In this document: in pieces, positions 40,780-49,815 of the stretch
Layout: each line of letters opens with the position of its first letter
How positions within the stretch are numbered: position 1 is the first letter of the stretch
NCBI GenBank assembly: GCA_016716265.1
Contig: JADJWQ010000006.1
Location: 62,001-126,000, forward strand
Source: Planctomycetota bacterium
GTDB lineage: Bacteria > Planctomycetota > UBA1135 > UBA2386
Reading direction: 5' to 3'
Length of the DNA: 64,000 bases
Program-made: the position numbers and the translations under genes
Notes under the pieces: model-generated
Databases searched by the model: none
What the model was told of the DNA's origin: nothing
The model's input: the letters and a program-made list of their open reading frames with translations, nothing else

Positions 40780-41918
40780 CGCACGTATCCGTTGAACTGC
40801 AGTTCCTTGACCTCGGCGGCCGGGTGGTTCAGGCGCACGATGACGTCGCCGCGCACGAGTCGCCGCGACACCTCGGGCGAGATCCTGATCTCGAGCTTGC
40901 AGACCTTGCCGTCCTTGGAAGTCACCGCCGTGACGAGCGACTCCTCGACCGACAGGTTGCGGAACTCGACGCTCTCGATCTGGAGGTCGAAGTCGTCGGT
41001 CGCCTCGAACTCGACCGTCTTCGACGCGCCTTCACCCTGGCGGATGCGGCCGAACGGGATGAACGTCGACGGGCGGACCTCGAGCGGTCCCTCGACCCAC
41101 GCCATCACGCGCAGCGGGATCTTGCGGCCCTCGACGTTGGTGAACAGCTCGACGATGCCGCCGCCGGCGCTCGGGTCGACGTTCGGTCCGTAGACACCCT
41201 CGATCGTCCAGATCGCCGCGCCGTCCTTCTCCTCCTTGGCCATCTGGATCTGCATCCGGTCGGGCAGCGTCCCGTGTCCGGTGATCTCGAAGTCCGGCTG
41301 CATCGGCGACGTGATCTGGACCGAGAAGTGCCGCTCCTCCTTCCAGCTCATCCGATTGAGGTTCACCTCGGGCGGCACGAGCCGGAAGAACTGCATCGCG
41401 ACCGCCTTGCCCTTCAGCACGATCGTGGGCAGCGTCGCGTCGGAGGTCATGATGGTGATGGTCGCCTCTTTCGGCCCGACGACGCCACGCAGGTCGACCT
41501 GCACCTCGACGTAGCCCGACTCACCCGCACCGATCGGGACGACGTCGACGCGCTCGCGCGCGGTGCTGCCGTCCGCGTTCTTCGTGGTCCGGAAGATCGT
41601 GTTCGGCTGTGGGTTGTTCTCGATGCTGTAGCTGACGTCACCGAGGTGCACGACCGCCTTCGAGCACGTGCAGCTCGGTTGGAAGCCGCGGAACTGGTGG
41701 GCCTGGTCGTGCGGGTTGTGGAAGTCGAACCGGCCGGTCGCCACCTCGCCCTCCAGGTGGCGGCCGAAGTCGAGCTCGGTGGTCGAGAACCAGCTGTTGC
41801 CGCCCGGGCTCGTCGCGGAGCTCTCGGTGGCCGGCTTGGGCTGCTCCTGCGCCGCCGCACCGAGGGCGAGGCCGGACGCGAGCAGGACGACGAGGACGTG
41901 TTGCTTGGGGAGGTTCAT
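40776..41918 (-). CDS. DUF1573 domain secreted protein
   Basis: The product has 380 residues with a signal peptide (VLVVLLASGLALGAAAQ). The DUF1573 pattern is clear: LDFGRHLEGEVATGRFDFHN, then QPSCTCSKAVV, an Ig-like all-beta fold common in Planctomycetota and Bacteroidota, with further strands to ELQFNGYVR. It is periplasmic or surface-exposed; function is unknown. Translational coupling to a PilB-like ATPase suggests a link to the pilus or secretion machine. Three 15-bp repeats lie just upstream of its start. Confidence 0.82.
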
Positions 41919-41949
41919 GGGACTCGACTCGCGCGGACGGGGCGGAGGG

Positions 41950-41994
41950 GCGGACTCGACGGACGCGGACTCAACGAACGCGAACTCTACGAAC
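41950..41994. repeat. Three imperfect 15-bp tandem repeats
   Basis: Units 41950-41964, 41965-41979 and 41980-41994 follow the pattern gcg(g/a)actc.acg.ac. They lie 32-76 bp upstream of the DUF1573 start, in the divergent spacer shared with the lipoprotein-like gene at 42113. The array may be a regulator array or just slippage; copy number could vary between strains. Confidence 0.6.
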
Positions 41995-42112
41995 CAGGCG
42001 GACGCGTCCCGGCGGACGCGACATAGGTACCGCCCTGGCGGGTTTGTGCAACGCGGCGGGCCCGGATAGCCTCCCCTCCGCCCTGGATTTCGTGAAGCCC
42101 GAAACCGTCCCG

Positions 42113-42760
42113 ATGCCCGACCCGCGCCTCGCCACCGCCGTTCTCGTCGGGATGTCCGCGCTGTGCCCGGGCTGCTGCCAGCTGGCGCGCTACGTCTGCG
42201 GGCCGGACGACTCGGCCTGGGTGCAGGTCTCCTACGCGACGCCAACCGACACGCTGCGGACGCTGCGCGAGGCGTTCCGCCGCGACGACGAGGTGGCGAT
42301 CTACAAGTGCCTGTCGCTACGGTTCCGGGGCGAGTTCGGCGCCGACGCGCTGGTCACCAAGGTCGCGCTCGACCGGCTCGAGGAGGAGAACCCGGGCCTG
42401 CACATGGTGGGCTACGCCGAGATCGAGCCGGTGCCGGACAGCACGCCCGAGCGCCCGTGGTTCGTCATGCGGGTCGGCGACCGCGGGTTCCGCGTCGGCC
42501 TCGTCCGGCAGGCGTTCTGGAGCGTCGACTACGGTGCGGAGACCGACCCCGACGACTACCGGCTCGGCGGCGGCTCCGTCCTGCGCGATCCGGCGGCGCT
42601 GCGCGAGCTGGTCCGGATCCGGTCCGACGACCTGTCGGCGGTCGTGACGGTCACGACACCGCCCATCGACACGCCGGAAATGACCGTCGATGCGCTGCGC
42701 GAGATCCGTGTCGGCTTCCAGTGGAAGGTCGACGCGATCGAGCCGCTCCCGACGGACTGA
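42113..42760 (+). CDS. Putative lipoprotein of unknown function
   Basis: From ATG 42113 the product has 215 residues. The N-terminus (ATAVLVGMSALCPGCCQLARY) resembles a lipoprotein signal with clustered Cys, although the lipobox is imperfect. The rest is a mixed alpha/beta domain starting TPTDTLRTLREAFRRDDEVAIYKCLS, which suggests an NTF2/DUF4878-like fold (weak inference). A TAGCCT hexamer occurs at 42067-42072. It is divergent to the DUF1573 gene. Confidence 0.6.
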   Translation: MPDPRLATAVLVGMSALCPGCCQLARYVCGPDDSAWVQVSYATPTDTLRTLREAFRRDDEVAIYKCLSLRFRGEFGADALVTKVALDRLEEENPGLHMVGYAEIEPVPDSTPERPWFVMRVGDRGFRVGLVRQAFWSVDYGAETDPDDYRLGGGSVLRDPAALRELVRIRSDDLSAVVTVTTPPIDTPEMTVDALREIRVGFQWKVDAIEPLPTD

Positions 42761-42863
42761 CGCGCCGCGGGGTGCTGCGGGAAACGGACCCGGGCGCGCC
42801 GGCCTGTCGACCGGTGCGCCCGGGGATTCGCGAGGCGCAGGCGGCACGTCGGCCGCCCCTCGA

Positions 42864-43673
42864 TCAGCGGATCTCGACCGTCTCGGTGCGCCCGCCCGGC
42901 GCGGCGCTCCCGAAGAACGCGTCGACCTCCGACAGGATGTCACGGTTCGGGGCGCCGACCGGCTCCCCGGCGAACAGCAGGTCGTCCTCGAGCATCTTCT
43001 GGGCGACGTCGAGACGGTTCTTGATGTCGTCCAGGACCTCGCGAGCCTGCCCCAGCGGCGAGTCGTCGAACTCGAAGGTCCGCGCGCTGGCGGCCATCGC
43101 GTCCAGATTGCGCTTCTGGGTCCGCAGCGTCGCGACCATGTCCTCGAGCCGGGCCTTCTCGATCCGCACCGCCTCGACGCGCTGGCGCGCCGCCTCGACG
43201 GCCCGCTGCTGGCGCTCGATCAACGCCCGCTTGCCCTCCAGCAGCGCGACGTTGTTCTGGTGCGTGTCGAAGGTCCGCTCGAGCTGCAGCTGCAGGCGGC
43301 TCCGCTCCATGCCGGCGAGCGTGTAGCGTGCCTCCCCGTTGCCGCGCAGCGTCGCGCTCACGTGCCGGAGCTGCTGCTCGCCTCGCTGGACCTCGCCCTC
43401 GAGGTGCTCGACGTCGTCCTGCAGGCGGGCCAGGTCGACCTCGGCCTGCGCCAGCTCGCGCCGCGCAGTGTGGAGCTGCGGCTCGATCTCGTGGATCAGC
43501 GCCTCCGCCCGCTTCAGCTCGAACTCGACCGGGATCTGGTCGTGCACGCCCTGCCGGATCTCCCGCGCCGCGGTGTGCAGGTAGCTGCCGGCGTGGCTCC
43601 CGAACACGAGCCACGCGCCGCCAGCCAGGACGACCAGGCCGATCACACTCCACTTCAGCATCTTCAACATCAC
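42864..43673 (-). CDS. Membrane-anchored coiled-coil protein
   Basis: The product has 269 residues: one N-terminal membrane helix (WSVIGLVVLAGGAWLVF), then about 190 residues of heptad-rich coiled coil (EFELKRAEALIHEIEPQLHTARRELAQAEVDLARL onward in segments), and a short C-terminal tail (LSEVDAFFGSAAPGG). It recalls PspA-like or LemA-like coiled coils of planctomycetes, but no family is certain. It is the last gene of the minus-strand signalling block, 147 bp after the zinc-motif gene. Confidence 0.7.
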   Translation of the reverse strand: MMLKMLKWSVIGLVVLAGGAWLVFGSHAGSYLHTAAREIRQGVHDQIPVEFELKRAEALIHEIEPQLHTARRELAQAEVDLARLQDDVEHLEGEVQRGEQQLRHVSATLRGNGEARYTLAGMERSRLQLQLERTFDTHQNNVALLEGKRALIERQQRAVEAARQRVEAVRIEKARLEDMVATLRTQKRNLDAMAASARTFEFDDSPLGQAREVLDDIKNRLDVAQKMLEDDLLFAGEPVGAPNRDILSEVDAFFGSAAPGGRTETVEIR

Positions 43674-43820
43674 GTCCTCCGTGTCCTGGCGGTCGTCGCG
43701 CCGCCATCGCCGAGGTCGCCTCGCGACCTCACGCGTGCAGCCTTCGACCGGGTCGGAGAAGATTCCGAGGCGGCGAGAATCGTGCGCGCGGCACGCGACA
43801 GCCGCCGTCGGGCCGCGGGC

Positions 43821-44153
43821 TCAGCGCCGCCCACGGCTCTCGCGGAGCGCCGCGACGGTCGACCGCAGCAGCCGGTCGCGCAGGTCGTCGAGCGTCACCG
43901 TGTGCGAGGCCGCCTCGCGCTCGCGCAGCTCCTCGACGGTCGCGTTGCAGTAGGGGCACTGGCTCTCGTCGAGGTGGAACCCGACGAACTCCGCGGCCGC
44001 CGGGTCGAGCGAGCCGTCGAGGAACGCGCCGAGGAGGTCCGGGTGCGGGCACGAGACCCGCTCCTCGCGCCACACCGTCGCGACCGTGAACAGCAGCTGC
44101 TCGTCGTCCGGGGCGGCGCCGGCCGCGCTGGGATCCAAGGCGTCGCTCGTCAT
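43821..44153 (-). CDS. Small zinc-motif protein, putative anti-sigma partner
   Basis: The product has 110 residues. It contains PHPDLLGAFLDGSLD and FHLDESQCPYCN, a His-x5/6-Cys-x2-Cys arrangement like the zinc anti-sigma domain, and a C-terminal helix (DDLRDRLLRSTVAAL). There is no membrane segment. Its ATG overlaps the TGA of the ECF sigma gene by 4 nt, the usual layout for sigma/anti-sigma pairs. The anti-sigma role is inference. Confidence 0.65.
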   Translation of the reverse strand: MTSDALDPSAAGAAPDDEQLLFTVATVWREERVSCPHPDLLGAFLDGSLDPAAAEFVGFHLDESQCPYCNATVEELREREAASHTVTLDDLRDRLLRSTVAALRESRGRR

Positions 44154-44809
44154 CGTGCCCCCGGCCTCCAGAGCCCCAGGAACAACGAGTGGTTCGGGTC
44201 GCTCTGCCGCGCCAGCCCACGCAGCTTCTCGATCGCGCGGAACTTGATCCCCGCCACCGCCTTCTCGTCCGCGAGCCCGAAGCGGACCGCGGCGTCCTTG
44301 TTGCGCCCGCCGAGGACGAACAGGAACTCGAGCACCATCAGCTTGCGGAACTCGCCCGCCTCCCACAGCGAGCCCACGTACTCCTTCAGGATCCCGCCCA
44401 GCACGCGACGGCGCCGTTTCGAATCCTCGCTCCCGACGACCTCGCGATCGGGCGCCGCGGTGGTCTCCTGGGGCATGTTCTCGAGCCAGATCGCGCTGCG
44501 CTCCGCGTCGCGGTCGCCCTTCGCGGGCACCAGCTTGATCTTGTGCTTGCGGAAATGGTCGATGACCCGATTGCGCGCGATGCCGAACAGGAACTGGTCG
44601 AACGTGTACTCGGGATCGAAGCGCGGGATGCCCTTGATCGCGCCCAGGAACACGTCCTGCGTCAGGTCCTCCGCCGTCTGGTGATTGTCGACGTAGCGAC
44701 GCACGTAGAAGTAGACGCGCCGGAAGTAGGCGTCCTGCAGGCGCTGCCAGGCGTCCTCGTCCATCGCCTGCAATGCCGCGATGTCGACCGTGTCCGCGCG
44801 TGCGTCCAT
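44150..44809 (-). CDS. ECF-family RNA polymerase sigma factor
   Basis: The product has 219 residues. Region 2 is clear (NHQTAEDLTQDVFLGAIKG, then FDQFLFGIARNRVIDHFRKHK), and region 4 is a diverged helix-turn-helix (DAAVRFGLADEKAVAGIKFRAIEKLRGL). A charged linker of about 60 residues joins them. It directs RNA polymerase to a dedicated promoter set. It lies 49 bp after the Ser/Thr kinase gene and overlaps the zinc-motif gene, as in kinase-linked ECF systems of planctomycetes. Confidence 0.85.
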   Translation of the reverse strand: MDARADTVDIAALQAMDEDAWQRLQDAYFRRVYFYVRRYVDNHQTAEDLTQDVFLGAIKGIPRFDPEYTFDQFLFGIARNRVIDHFRKHKIKLVPAKGDRDAERSAIWLENMPQETTAAPDREVVGSEDSKRRRRVLGGILKEYVGSLWEAGEFRKLMVLEFLFVLGGRNKDAAVRFGLADEKAVAGIKFRAIEKLRGLARQSDPNHSLFLGLWRPGAR

Positions 44810-44858
44810 CGATTGTGCGGGGAGACAGCCAGCGCATCGCGCCGAGCGGCATCGTGCG

Positions 44859-46175
44859 TCAGCCGGCGACCAGTGTGAGCACTCCGCCGAGCAGCATCAA
44901 GACCACCAGCGCGAGCAGCAGGTAGCCGGTCATCGTGAAGGCGAACGCGAGCAGCCGGAACGGCAGCTTGACGGCCCACACGAGCAGCCGCCCGACCCCT
45001 TCCGCGAGCGCGCGGAGCGGGACGAGCAGCGCGAGGATCAGCATCTCCAGCGCGCGGAACAGCCCGTGCACGAGCACGCCGACCGGACCGCGCTCGGGCG
45101 GTGCGAACGGGACCACTTCGCTGTGCGACTCGTCGCGCGACCGGCTGCGCGGGGGCGCGGCCGGCGCAGGAACCACGTTCGGCAGCGGCGGCGGGACCGC
45201 GACTCCGGCGGGCCGCTGAGCTGCCGCGGACGCCGCGGCCGGCCGCGGCTGCGAAGACCCCGCCCGCGCCGGTCGCAGCGGCGGGATGCGCATGCTCTCG
45301 CCGAGCGATGCGGGGGCCTGCAGGACGTGCAGCAGCTCCTTGACGGACTGGAAGCGGTCGTCGGGCTCCTTCGCCAGACACCGGGAGAGCACGGTGCACT
45401 CGACCTGGCCGAGGAACTCCGGCAGGCACGGCGGCTCGGTCTCGTGCTTGCGCAGCACCTCCCACTCGGACTCGCCGCGGAACGGCACGTCGCCGGTCAG
45501 GCACTCGTACAGGATGATGCCGAGCGAGTAGATGTCGCTGCGCGCGTCACCCTTCCGCTTGAGCATCTCGGGAGCCATGTAGTACGGCGTCCCGCGACCG
45601 AACGAGAGCGAGTTGCGCGACTCGGTGACCAGCTTCGACAGCCCGTAGTCGCCGACGCGCGCGATGTCGCCCTTCAGGAAGATGTTGGCGGGCTTGAGGT
45701 CGAAGTGCACCAGGCTGTGCTCGTGCAGGGCCTGCACTCCCCGCGCAGCCTGGATGAAGATCCGCAGTGCCTCGTCGCGATCGAGCCGCCCGGCATCGAG
45801 GCGCTTGCGAAGCGTCTCCTCGCCCGCGTAGCTCATCACGATGTAGGGGATGCCGTCGACCGAGCCCTTGTCCTCGATCGACACGAGGTTCGGGTGGTCG
45901 ATCTGCGCGAACAGCCGCACCGAGTCCAGCTCCCGACCGACCGCGTCGCGCACCGCCTCGTCGTCGACCTTCAGGAACTTGATCGCGTAATCCTTGCCGA
46001 TCGACTCCTTGCGGGCCTTGAACACCATCCCGAAGACGCCGCCGCCGAGCTTGTTGACGATCTCGAAGCCCGGCACGTAACCCGGCTTCCGGTAGTTCCT
46101 GTAGAAGGACTCCCAGTCGATCGCCGAGCGCGACCAGGTGCTCTGCGACTCGAACGATCCGGCTTCCATGATCAT
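44859..46175 (-). CDS. Membrane-anchored Ser/Thr protein kinase with atypical motifs
   Basis: The product has 438 residues. The kinase domain (about 35-300) has the Gly loop LGGGVFGMV, catalytic Lys66 (DYAIKFLKV), the catalytic loop HFDLKPAN (157-164) in place of HRDxKxxN, DYG (176-178) in place of DFG, and PEML for APE. It is thus a non-RD kinase with its catalytic Asp159 kept. A Pro-rich linker (about 300-360) leads to two C-terminal hydrophobic segments that should anchor it in the membrane. Neighbours are an ECF sigma gene downstream and a membrane protein upstream (21 bp). Confidence 0.88.
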   Translation of the reverse strand: MIMEAGSFESQSTWSRSAIDWESFYRNYRKPGYVPGFEIVNKLGGGVFGMVFKARKESIGKDYAIKFLKVDDEAVRDAVGRELDSVRLFAQIDHPNLVSIEDKGSVDGIPYIVMSYAGEETLRKRLDAGRLDRDEALRIFIQAARGVQALHEHSLVHFDLKPANIFLKGDIARVGDYGLSKLVTESRNSLSFGRGTPYYMAPEMLKRKGDARSDIYSLGIILYECLTGDVPFRGESEWEVLRKHETEPPCLPEFLGQVECTVLSRCLAKEPDDRFQSVKELLHVLQAPASLGESMRIPPLRPARAGSSQPRPAAASAAAQRPAGVAVPPPLPNVVPAPAAPPRSRSRDESHSEVVPFAPPERGPVGVLVHGLFRALEMLILALLVPLRALAEGVGRLLVWAVKLPFRLLAFAFTMTGYLLLALVVLMLLGGVLTLVAG

Positions 46176-46196
46176 CTCGGGACGGCTTCGAGGGGG

Positions 46197-46808
46197 TCAG
46201 ACGGAGACGAGCGCGATACCCGTGCCGAGCACGGCCATTCCACCGAACAACAGACCGAGGCGCCACGTCATGTAGCCTCGGGTCAGCCGATCGAACCACA
46301 GCCACAGGAAGCCGAGCAGGCCGGTCAGGCCGATGGCACCGAGACCGCGGTGGACGAAGCGGCGCGCGACGGTGTCGATGCGTCGGGCGAGACGCCCGAG
46401 TTCCGCATCGACGCGGTCCCGCTCGTAGCGGACCAGCAGGTGGGTCTGGAAGCTCCGGAACGAACCATGGTCGTGCTCCAGCCGGCGCTGGTCGAGGACC
46501 TGCACGAGGCTGCGGGCATCGAGATCGGCGAGCCAGCGCGCCGCTTCCCGGCGCTGCACGAAGCCCGGCAACCAGACCGGCGCGCGCTCCGCGATCAGCC
46601 GGTCGACATCGCTCTCCAGATCCCAGCGCAGCTGCTCCTTCGCGCTGCGCAGCGCTGCAGCGTCGGCGTTGCCGGGCTCGAGCTCGACGCGCCCGGCCAC
46701 CACCACGGCGTCGGGGCGGGCCGGATCGCGACCCGCGGCGACCCAGTCGGTCGGATCTTGCGCGAGCAGCGCGGCAGCGAGCGTCATCAGCAGGTGGGCG
46801 GCGAGCAT
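46197..46808 (-). CDS. Membrane protein of unknown function
   Basis: The product has 203 residues with a signal peptide (LLMTLAAALLAQ), a charged helical middle (RSAKEQLRWDLESDVDRLI, LVRYERDRVDAELGRLARRID), and two hydrophobic C-terminal helices (GAIGLTGLLGFLWLWF, GLLFGGMAVLGTGIALV). No family was recognised. It lies between the FHA-like gene (112 bp) and the kinase gene (21 bp), so it may be a sensor or scaffold in that system (inference). Confidence 0.65.
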   Translation of the reverse strand: MLAAHLLMTLAAALLAQDPTDWVAAGRDPARPDAVVVAGRVELEPGNADAAALRSAKEQLRWDLESDVDRLIAERAPVWLPGFVQRREAARWLADLDARSLVQVLDQRRLEHDHGSFRSFQTHLLVRYERDRVDAELGRLARRIDTVARRFVHRGLGAIGLTGLLGFLWLWFDRLTRGYMTWRLGLLFGGMAVLGTGIALVSV

Positions 46809-46920
46809 CGGGAGTCCTTTCGGCCGGCGCCGCCATTCGGCGCCCCTGGCCGATATTCGGACGCGACGCGATCCGCGGGCGGGGCGGTCGGCCGCCGCAC
46901 GGCCACGGCCGGCGACAGGA

Positions 46921-49623
46921 TCACGGGTTCCACGGCAGCACCACGAAGGTCACTCCGGCCGCGGTGATCGTCGTGCCCGCGACCACCGGGTGCTCCTTGT
47001 CGAAGGGCCGGCCGTCGATCGAGCCCTCGCCATCGCACCGAACACGGATGCGACCGTCGCGATCGGCGAAGATCTCGACGCTGCCGGTCGCGCTCTCCAC
47101 CGGCACGTGCTGGTCGCGACCGGCGCCGAGCAGGATGCGACCATCGCGGCCGCGGTCCTTCATCCACAGGATGCGCTCGGTCCCGGCGACGCGGAACCCA
47201 CCGGTGATCCGCAGGACCGCGGTCAGCGAGCGCGGATTCGGCCGGCGGTACTCGATGCCGACCGGACCGCCCAGCGCGACGCGCCGGCCGTCGCTGAGCT
47301 CCAGCTCGTCGACTTGCCGGCCGTCGCAGGACACCGCGCCGCGCTCGGCAACGATCCGATCGCGCTGGCCGCCGTGGAACGACATGCTGCGCGAGAATCG
47401 CGCGTGCACACCCGCGAGACTCGCGAGCAGCGTGACGTCCGCAGTGCCGTCGCGCAGGTTGCCGATCGTCCAGGAGTCGCTGCGCACGACGAGGAACTCG
47501 CCGCCGTCGTCGACCCGCAGCAGGAAGCGCGCGCCGAGGCCCTGCGCGGCGGCGAGGTCGCGCCGCAGATCGTAGATCCGGGTCCGCATCAGCGCGGGCG
47601 TCGGGCCGAGTCGCCCGAGTTCGGCGGCGGCCGCAGCGGGATCGTCGCCGTGGCTGAGCTCGCGGGCCCGCTCGACCCGCAGGGCCGCCCCGCGCAGACC
47701 GGCCAGGTCGCTCTCGAGCCGCTGGACCTGCGGCGTGTCGGCGGCCACCGCGCGAGCGCGGTCGAGGTGCTGCTCGGCGCCGGCGAGGTCGCGGTCCGCC
47801 AGCGCTGCGCGCGCGTCGGCGACCGCGGCGTCGGCCTCCCGCTCGCGAGCGCGCAACCGCTCCCGCAGGTCCTCGACGCGGACGCGGGTCGCGGCGCTCG
47901 GCGCCGCGGCGACCGCCTCGCGCCCGACCACGAGCCGCGCCGCGTTCGCCAGCCGACCGGCGCGCAGCGCCGTCTCGGCCAGCGTCATCGCCTCGTCGTG
48001 CAGCGCCTCGACGCGCGCCGCCAGCCGCTCCGGGTTCAGCAGGCGGTCGCGGAGCTCCCCGACCGCGCGCATCCGCTCCTGCCACTCGTCGAGCCGGCCC
48101 GCGCGCAGGGCCTCGCCGGCAGCGTCGAGCAGATCGAGACCCTGCAGCTCTGCGGCGACGGCGTCCTGCAGCCGCAGCAGCTCCGGGTGATCGCGGTGCT
48201 CGTCGCGGAGCGCGGCCAGTCGACCGGCGCACGCGGCGAGCCCGTCTCGCGTCGCGGAGGTCCGACCGTGCAGCTGGCGCAGCACCTGCGCCACGCCACG
48301 GCCGACGACGTCCGAGCGGCGCCGTAGATCGCGCAGCATGATGCGAGCCTCCTCTCCGTCGGGACCCGGCACGGCGAGCGGCAGCGCCGCCGAGATCGCG
48401 GCATCGACCCGGCCCTCGCGCGCGAGGCGCCGCGCCTCGCCGAGCCGCTGCTCGCGCTCCTCGACGCAGGCCTCGATCCGCGCGAGCTCGCGCAGGGCAT
48501 CGGCGTGACCAGCGTGCCGCTCCAGGACCTCGAGCAGTGCTCCGCGCGCTGCACCGAGCTGCCCCTCGGCGGCCAGCGCACCAGCCACTTGCAGGCGTTC
48601 CGTCGCGTGCTCGTGATCGTCCCGCAGCGCCGACGCCCGAACGCGGAGCGCCGCGAGGTCGAGCCGCTCGCCGACCGCGGAGCAGATCGCAGCGGCGTCG
48701 GCGAGCCGACCCGCGTGCTCGAGCTCCACCGCCCGGCGCAGCTCCTCGAGCGCCGCCACCAGCGGCTCGAGGGTCGACGCACCCGGGCCCCGTCGCGGCA
48801 CGGCGTCGAGCTGCCGCAGTGCGGCCTCGATATCGCCCTGTGCGAGCGCCGCCTGCAGGGCCGCGGATGCGTCCTTGCGGATCGCGCGGAGCGCCGCGGC
48901 GATCGCCGGCTGCTGCTCGAGCTCCGGCAGCGCGAGGCGCTGCCGTTCGAATTCCTGCTCCGCAGCCGCATCGCCCCGGTTGGCAGCGGTGCGCTGCAGC
49001 GCCTCGGCGACCGGGCGGGCCAGCGCCGCGGCGACCCGGCCAGCGACCGCGCTCGCGGACTCGCCGAGCCCCGCATCGAGGGCGCGGGCCGACGCAACCG
49101 ATTCCGCCGCCGCGTCGAGCTCGCCCGCGCGCAGCGCGCGCTCGGCGGCGCGCAGCAGCTCCGCTGCACGCCCGCGCCGGACGGCGAGCTGGCCGCGCAC
49201 CGCCTCGACCTCGTGGGCCGCCGCACCGAGCCGCTCCGCGGTGCCGGCGCCGGTCTCGGCGGCCGCCAGATCCCCCGCCGCCACCCGCGCGCGCGCCTCG
49301 TCGAGCAGCTCGCGCGCCACTGCGCGGCGCTCCTGGTGCGCGGTCATGTGCGCCTCGACCTCGCGCCGGAGCGCGGCGAGCCCGGACAGCTCGGGGCTCG
49401 CGCCCTCGACGACCGCGAGATCGGCGAGGGCGGCAGCGAGCACGCCGTCCTGCAGCCGGCGCCGCGCGCGGTCGAGCAGTCCGCGCAGCGCGGCGTCGCG
49501 GATCTCCTCGCCGCGCCGATCGGCCCGCACCAACGGGTCCTGCGCGACCCGCAGCGCCTCCTCGTAGCGCCGCTCGCGCAGCGCCCGGCGCGCCTGAGCC
49601 ATCCTGACGAAGCGATCGAACAT
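46921..49623 (-). CDS. Long helical-repeat protein with C-terminal FHA-like domain
   Basis: The product has 900 residues from ATG 49623. Residues 1-690 are Ala/Arg/Glu/Leu-rich amphipathic helices with recurring ARxLLxEARxxLAxGDLxxAE-like segments, like TPR or stacked hairpins. Residues about 695-790 resemble an FHA domain (SWTIGN, LLASLAGVHARFSRS, VDELELSDGRRVALG), which would bind phospho-Thr. A further all-beta segment ends the protein. There is no signal or membrane segment. Position next to a Ser/Thr kinase suggests it reads that kinase's output (inference). Confidence 0.72.
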   Translation of the reverse strand: MFDRFVRMAQARRALRERRYEEALRVAQDPLVRADRRGEEIRDAALRGLLDRARRRLQDGVLAAALADLAVVEGASPELSGLAALRREVEAHMTAHQERRAVARELLDEARARVAAGDLAAAETGAGTAERLGAAAHEVEAVRGQLAVRRGRAAELLRAAERALRAGELDAAAESVASARALDAGLGESASAVAGRVAAALARPVAEALQRTAANRGDAAAEQEFERQRLALPELEQQPAIAAALRAIRKDASAALQAALAQGDIEAALRQLDAVPRRGPGASTLEPLVAALEELRRAVELEHAGRLADAAAICSAVGERLDLAALRVRASALRDDHEHATERLQVAGALAAEGQLGAARGALLEVLERHAGHADALRELARIEACVEEREQRLGEARRLAREGRVDAAISAALPLAVPGPDGEEARIMLRDLRRRSDVVGRGVAQVLRQLHGRTSATRDGLAACAGRLAALRDEHRDHPELLRLQDAVAAELQGLDLLDAAGEALRAGRLDEWQERMRAVGELRDRLLNPERLAARVEALHDEAMTLAETALRAGRLANAARLVVGREAVAAAPSAATRVRVEDLRERLRAREREADAAVADARAALADRDLAGAEQHLDRARAVAADTPQVQRLESDLAGLRGAALRVERARELSHGDDPAAAAAELGRLGPTPALMRTRIYDLRRDLAAAQGLGARFLLRVDDGGEFLVVRSDSWTIGNLRDGTADVTLLASLAGVHARFSRSMSFHGGQRDRIVAERGAVSCDGRQVDELELSDGRRVALGGPVGIEYRRPNPRSLTAVLRITGGFRVAGTERILWMKDRGRDGRILLGAGRDQHVPVESATGSVEIFADRDGRIRVRCDGEGSIDGRPFDKEHPVVAGTTITAAGVTFVVLPWNP

Positions 49624-49815
49624 GTTGGGGTCGCTCGAAGTCCGCCGCGCGACGCCCCCGCGACGTCGCACGGCGTCGGCGGCTGACGATCGAGACCCTC
49701 AGTATTCCCGGAGCGCGCCTGCCTGGGGAGGCGCGCCGTGCCCACCCGCCGGCGTCGCCCGCCGCTGTCCCGGTCGCGTCGCCGCGGCGGCCGCGGGGCG
49801 ACGGGGCCGGCGCGC

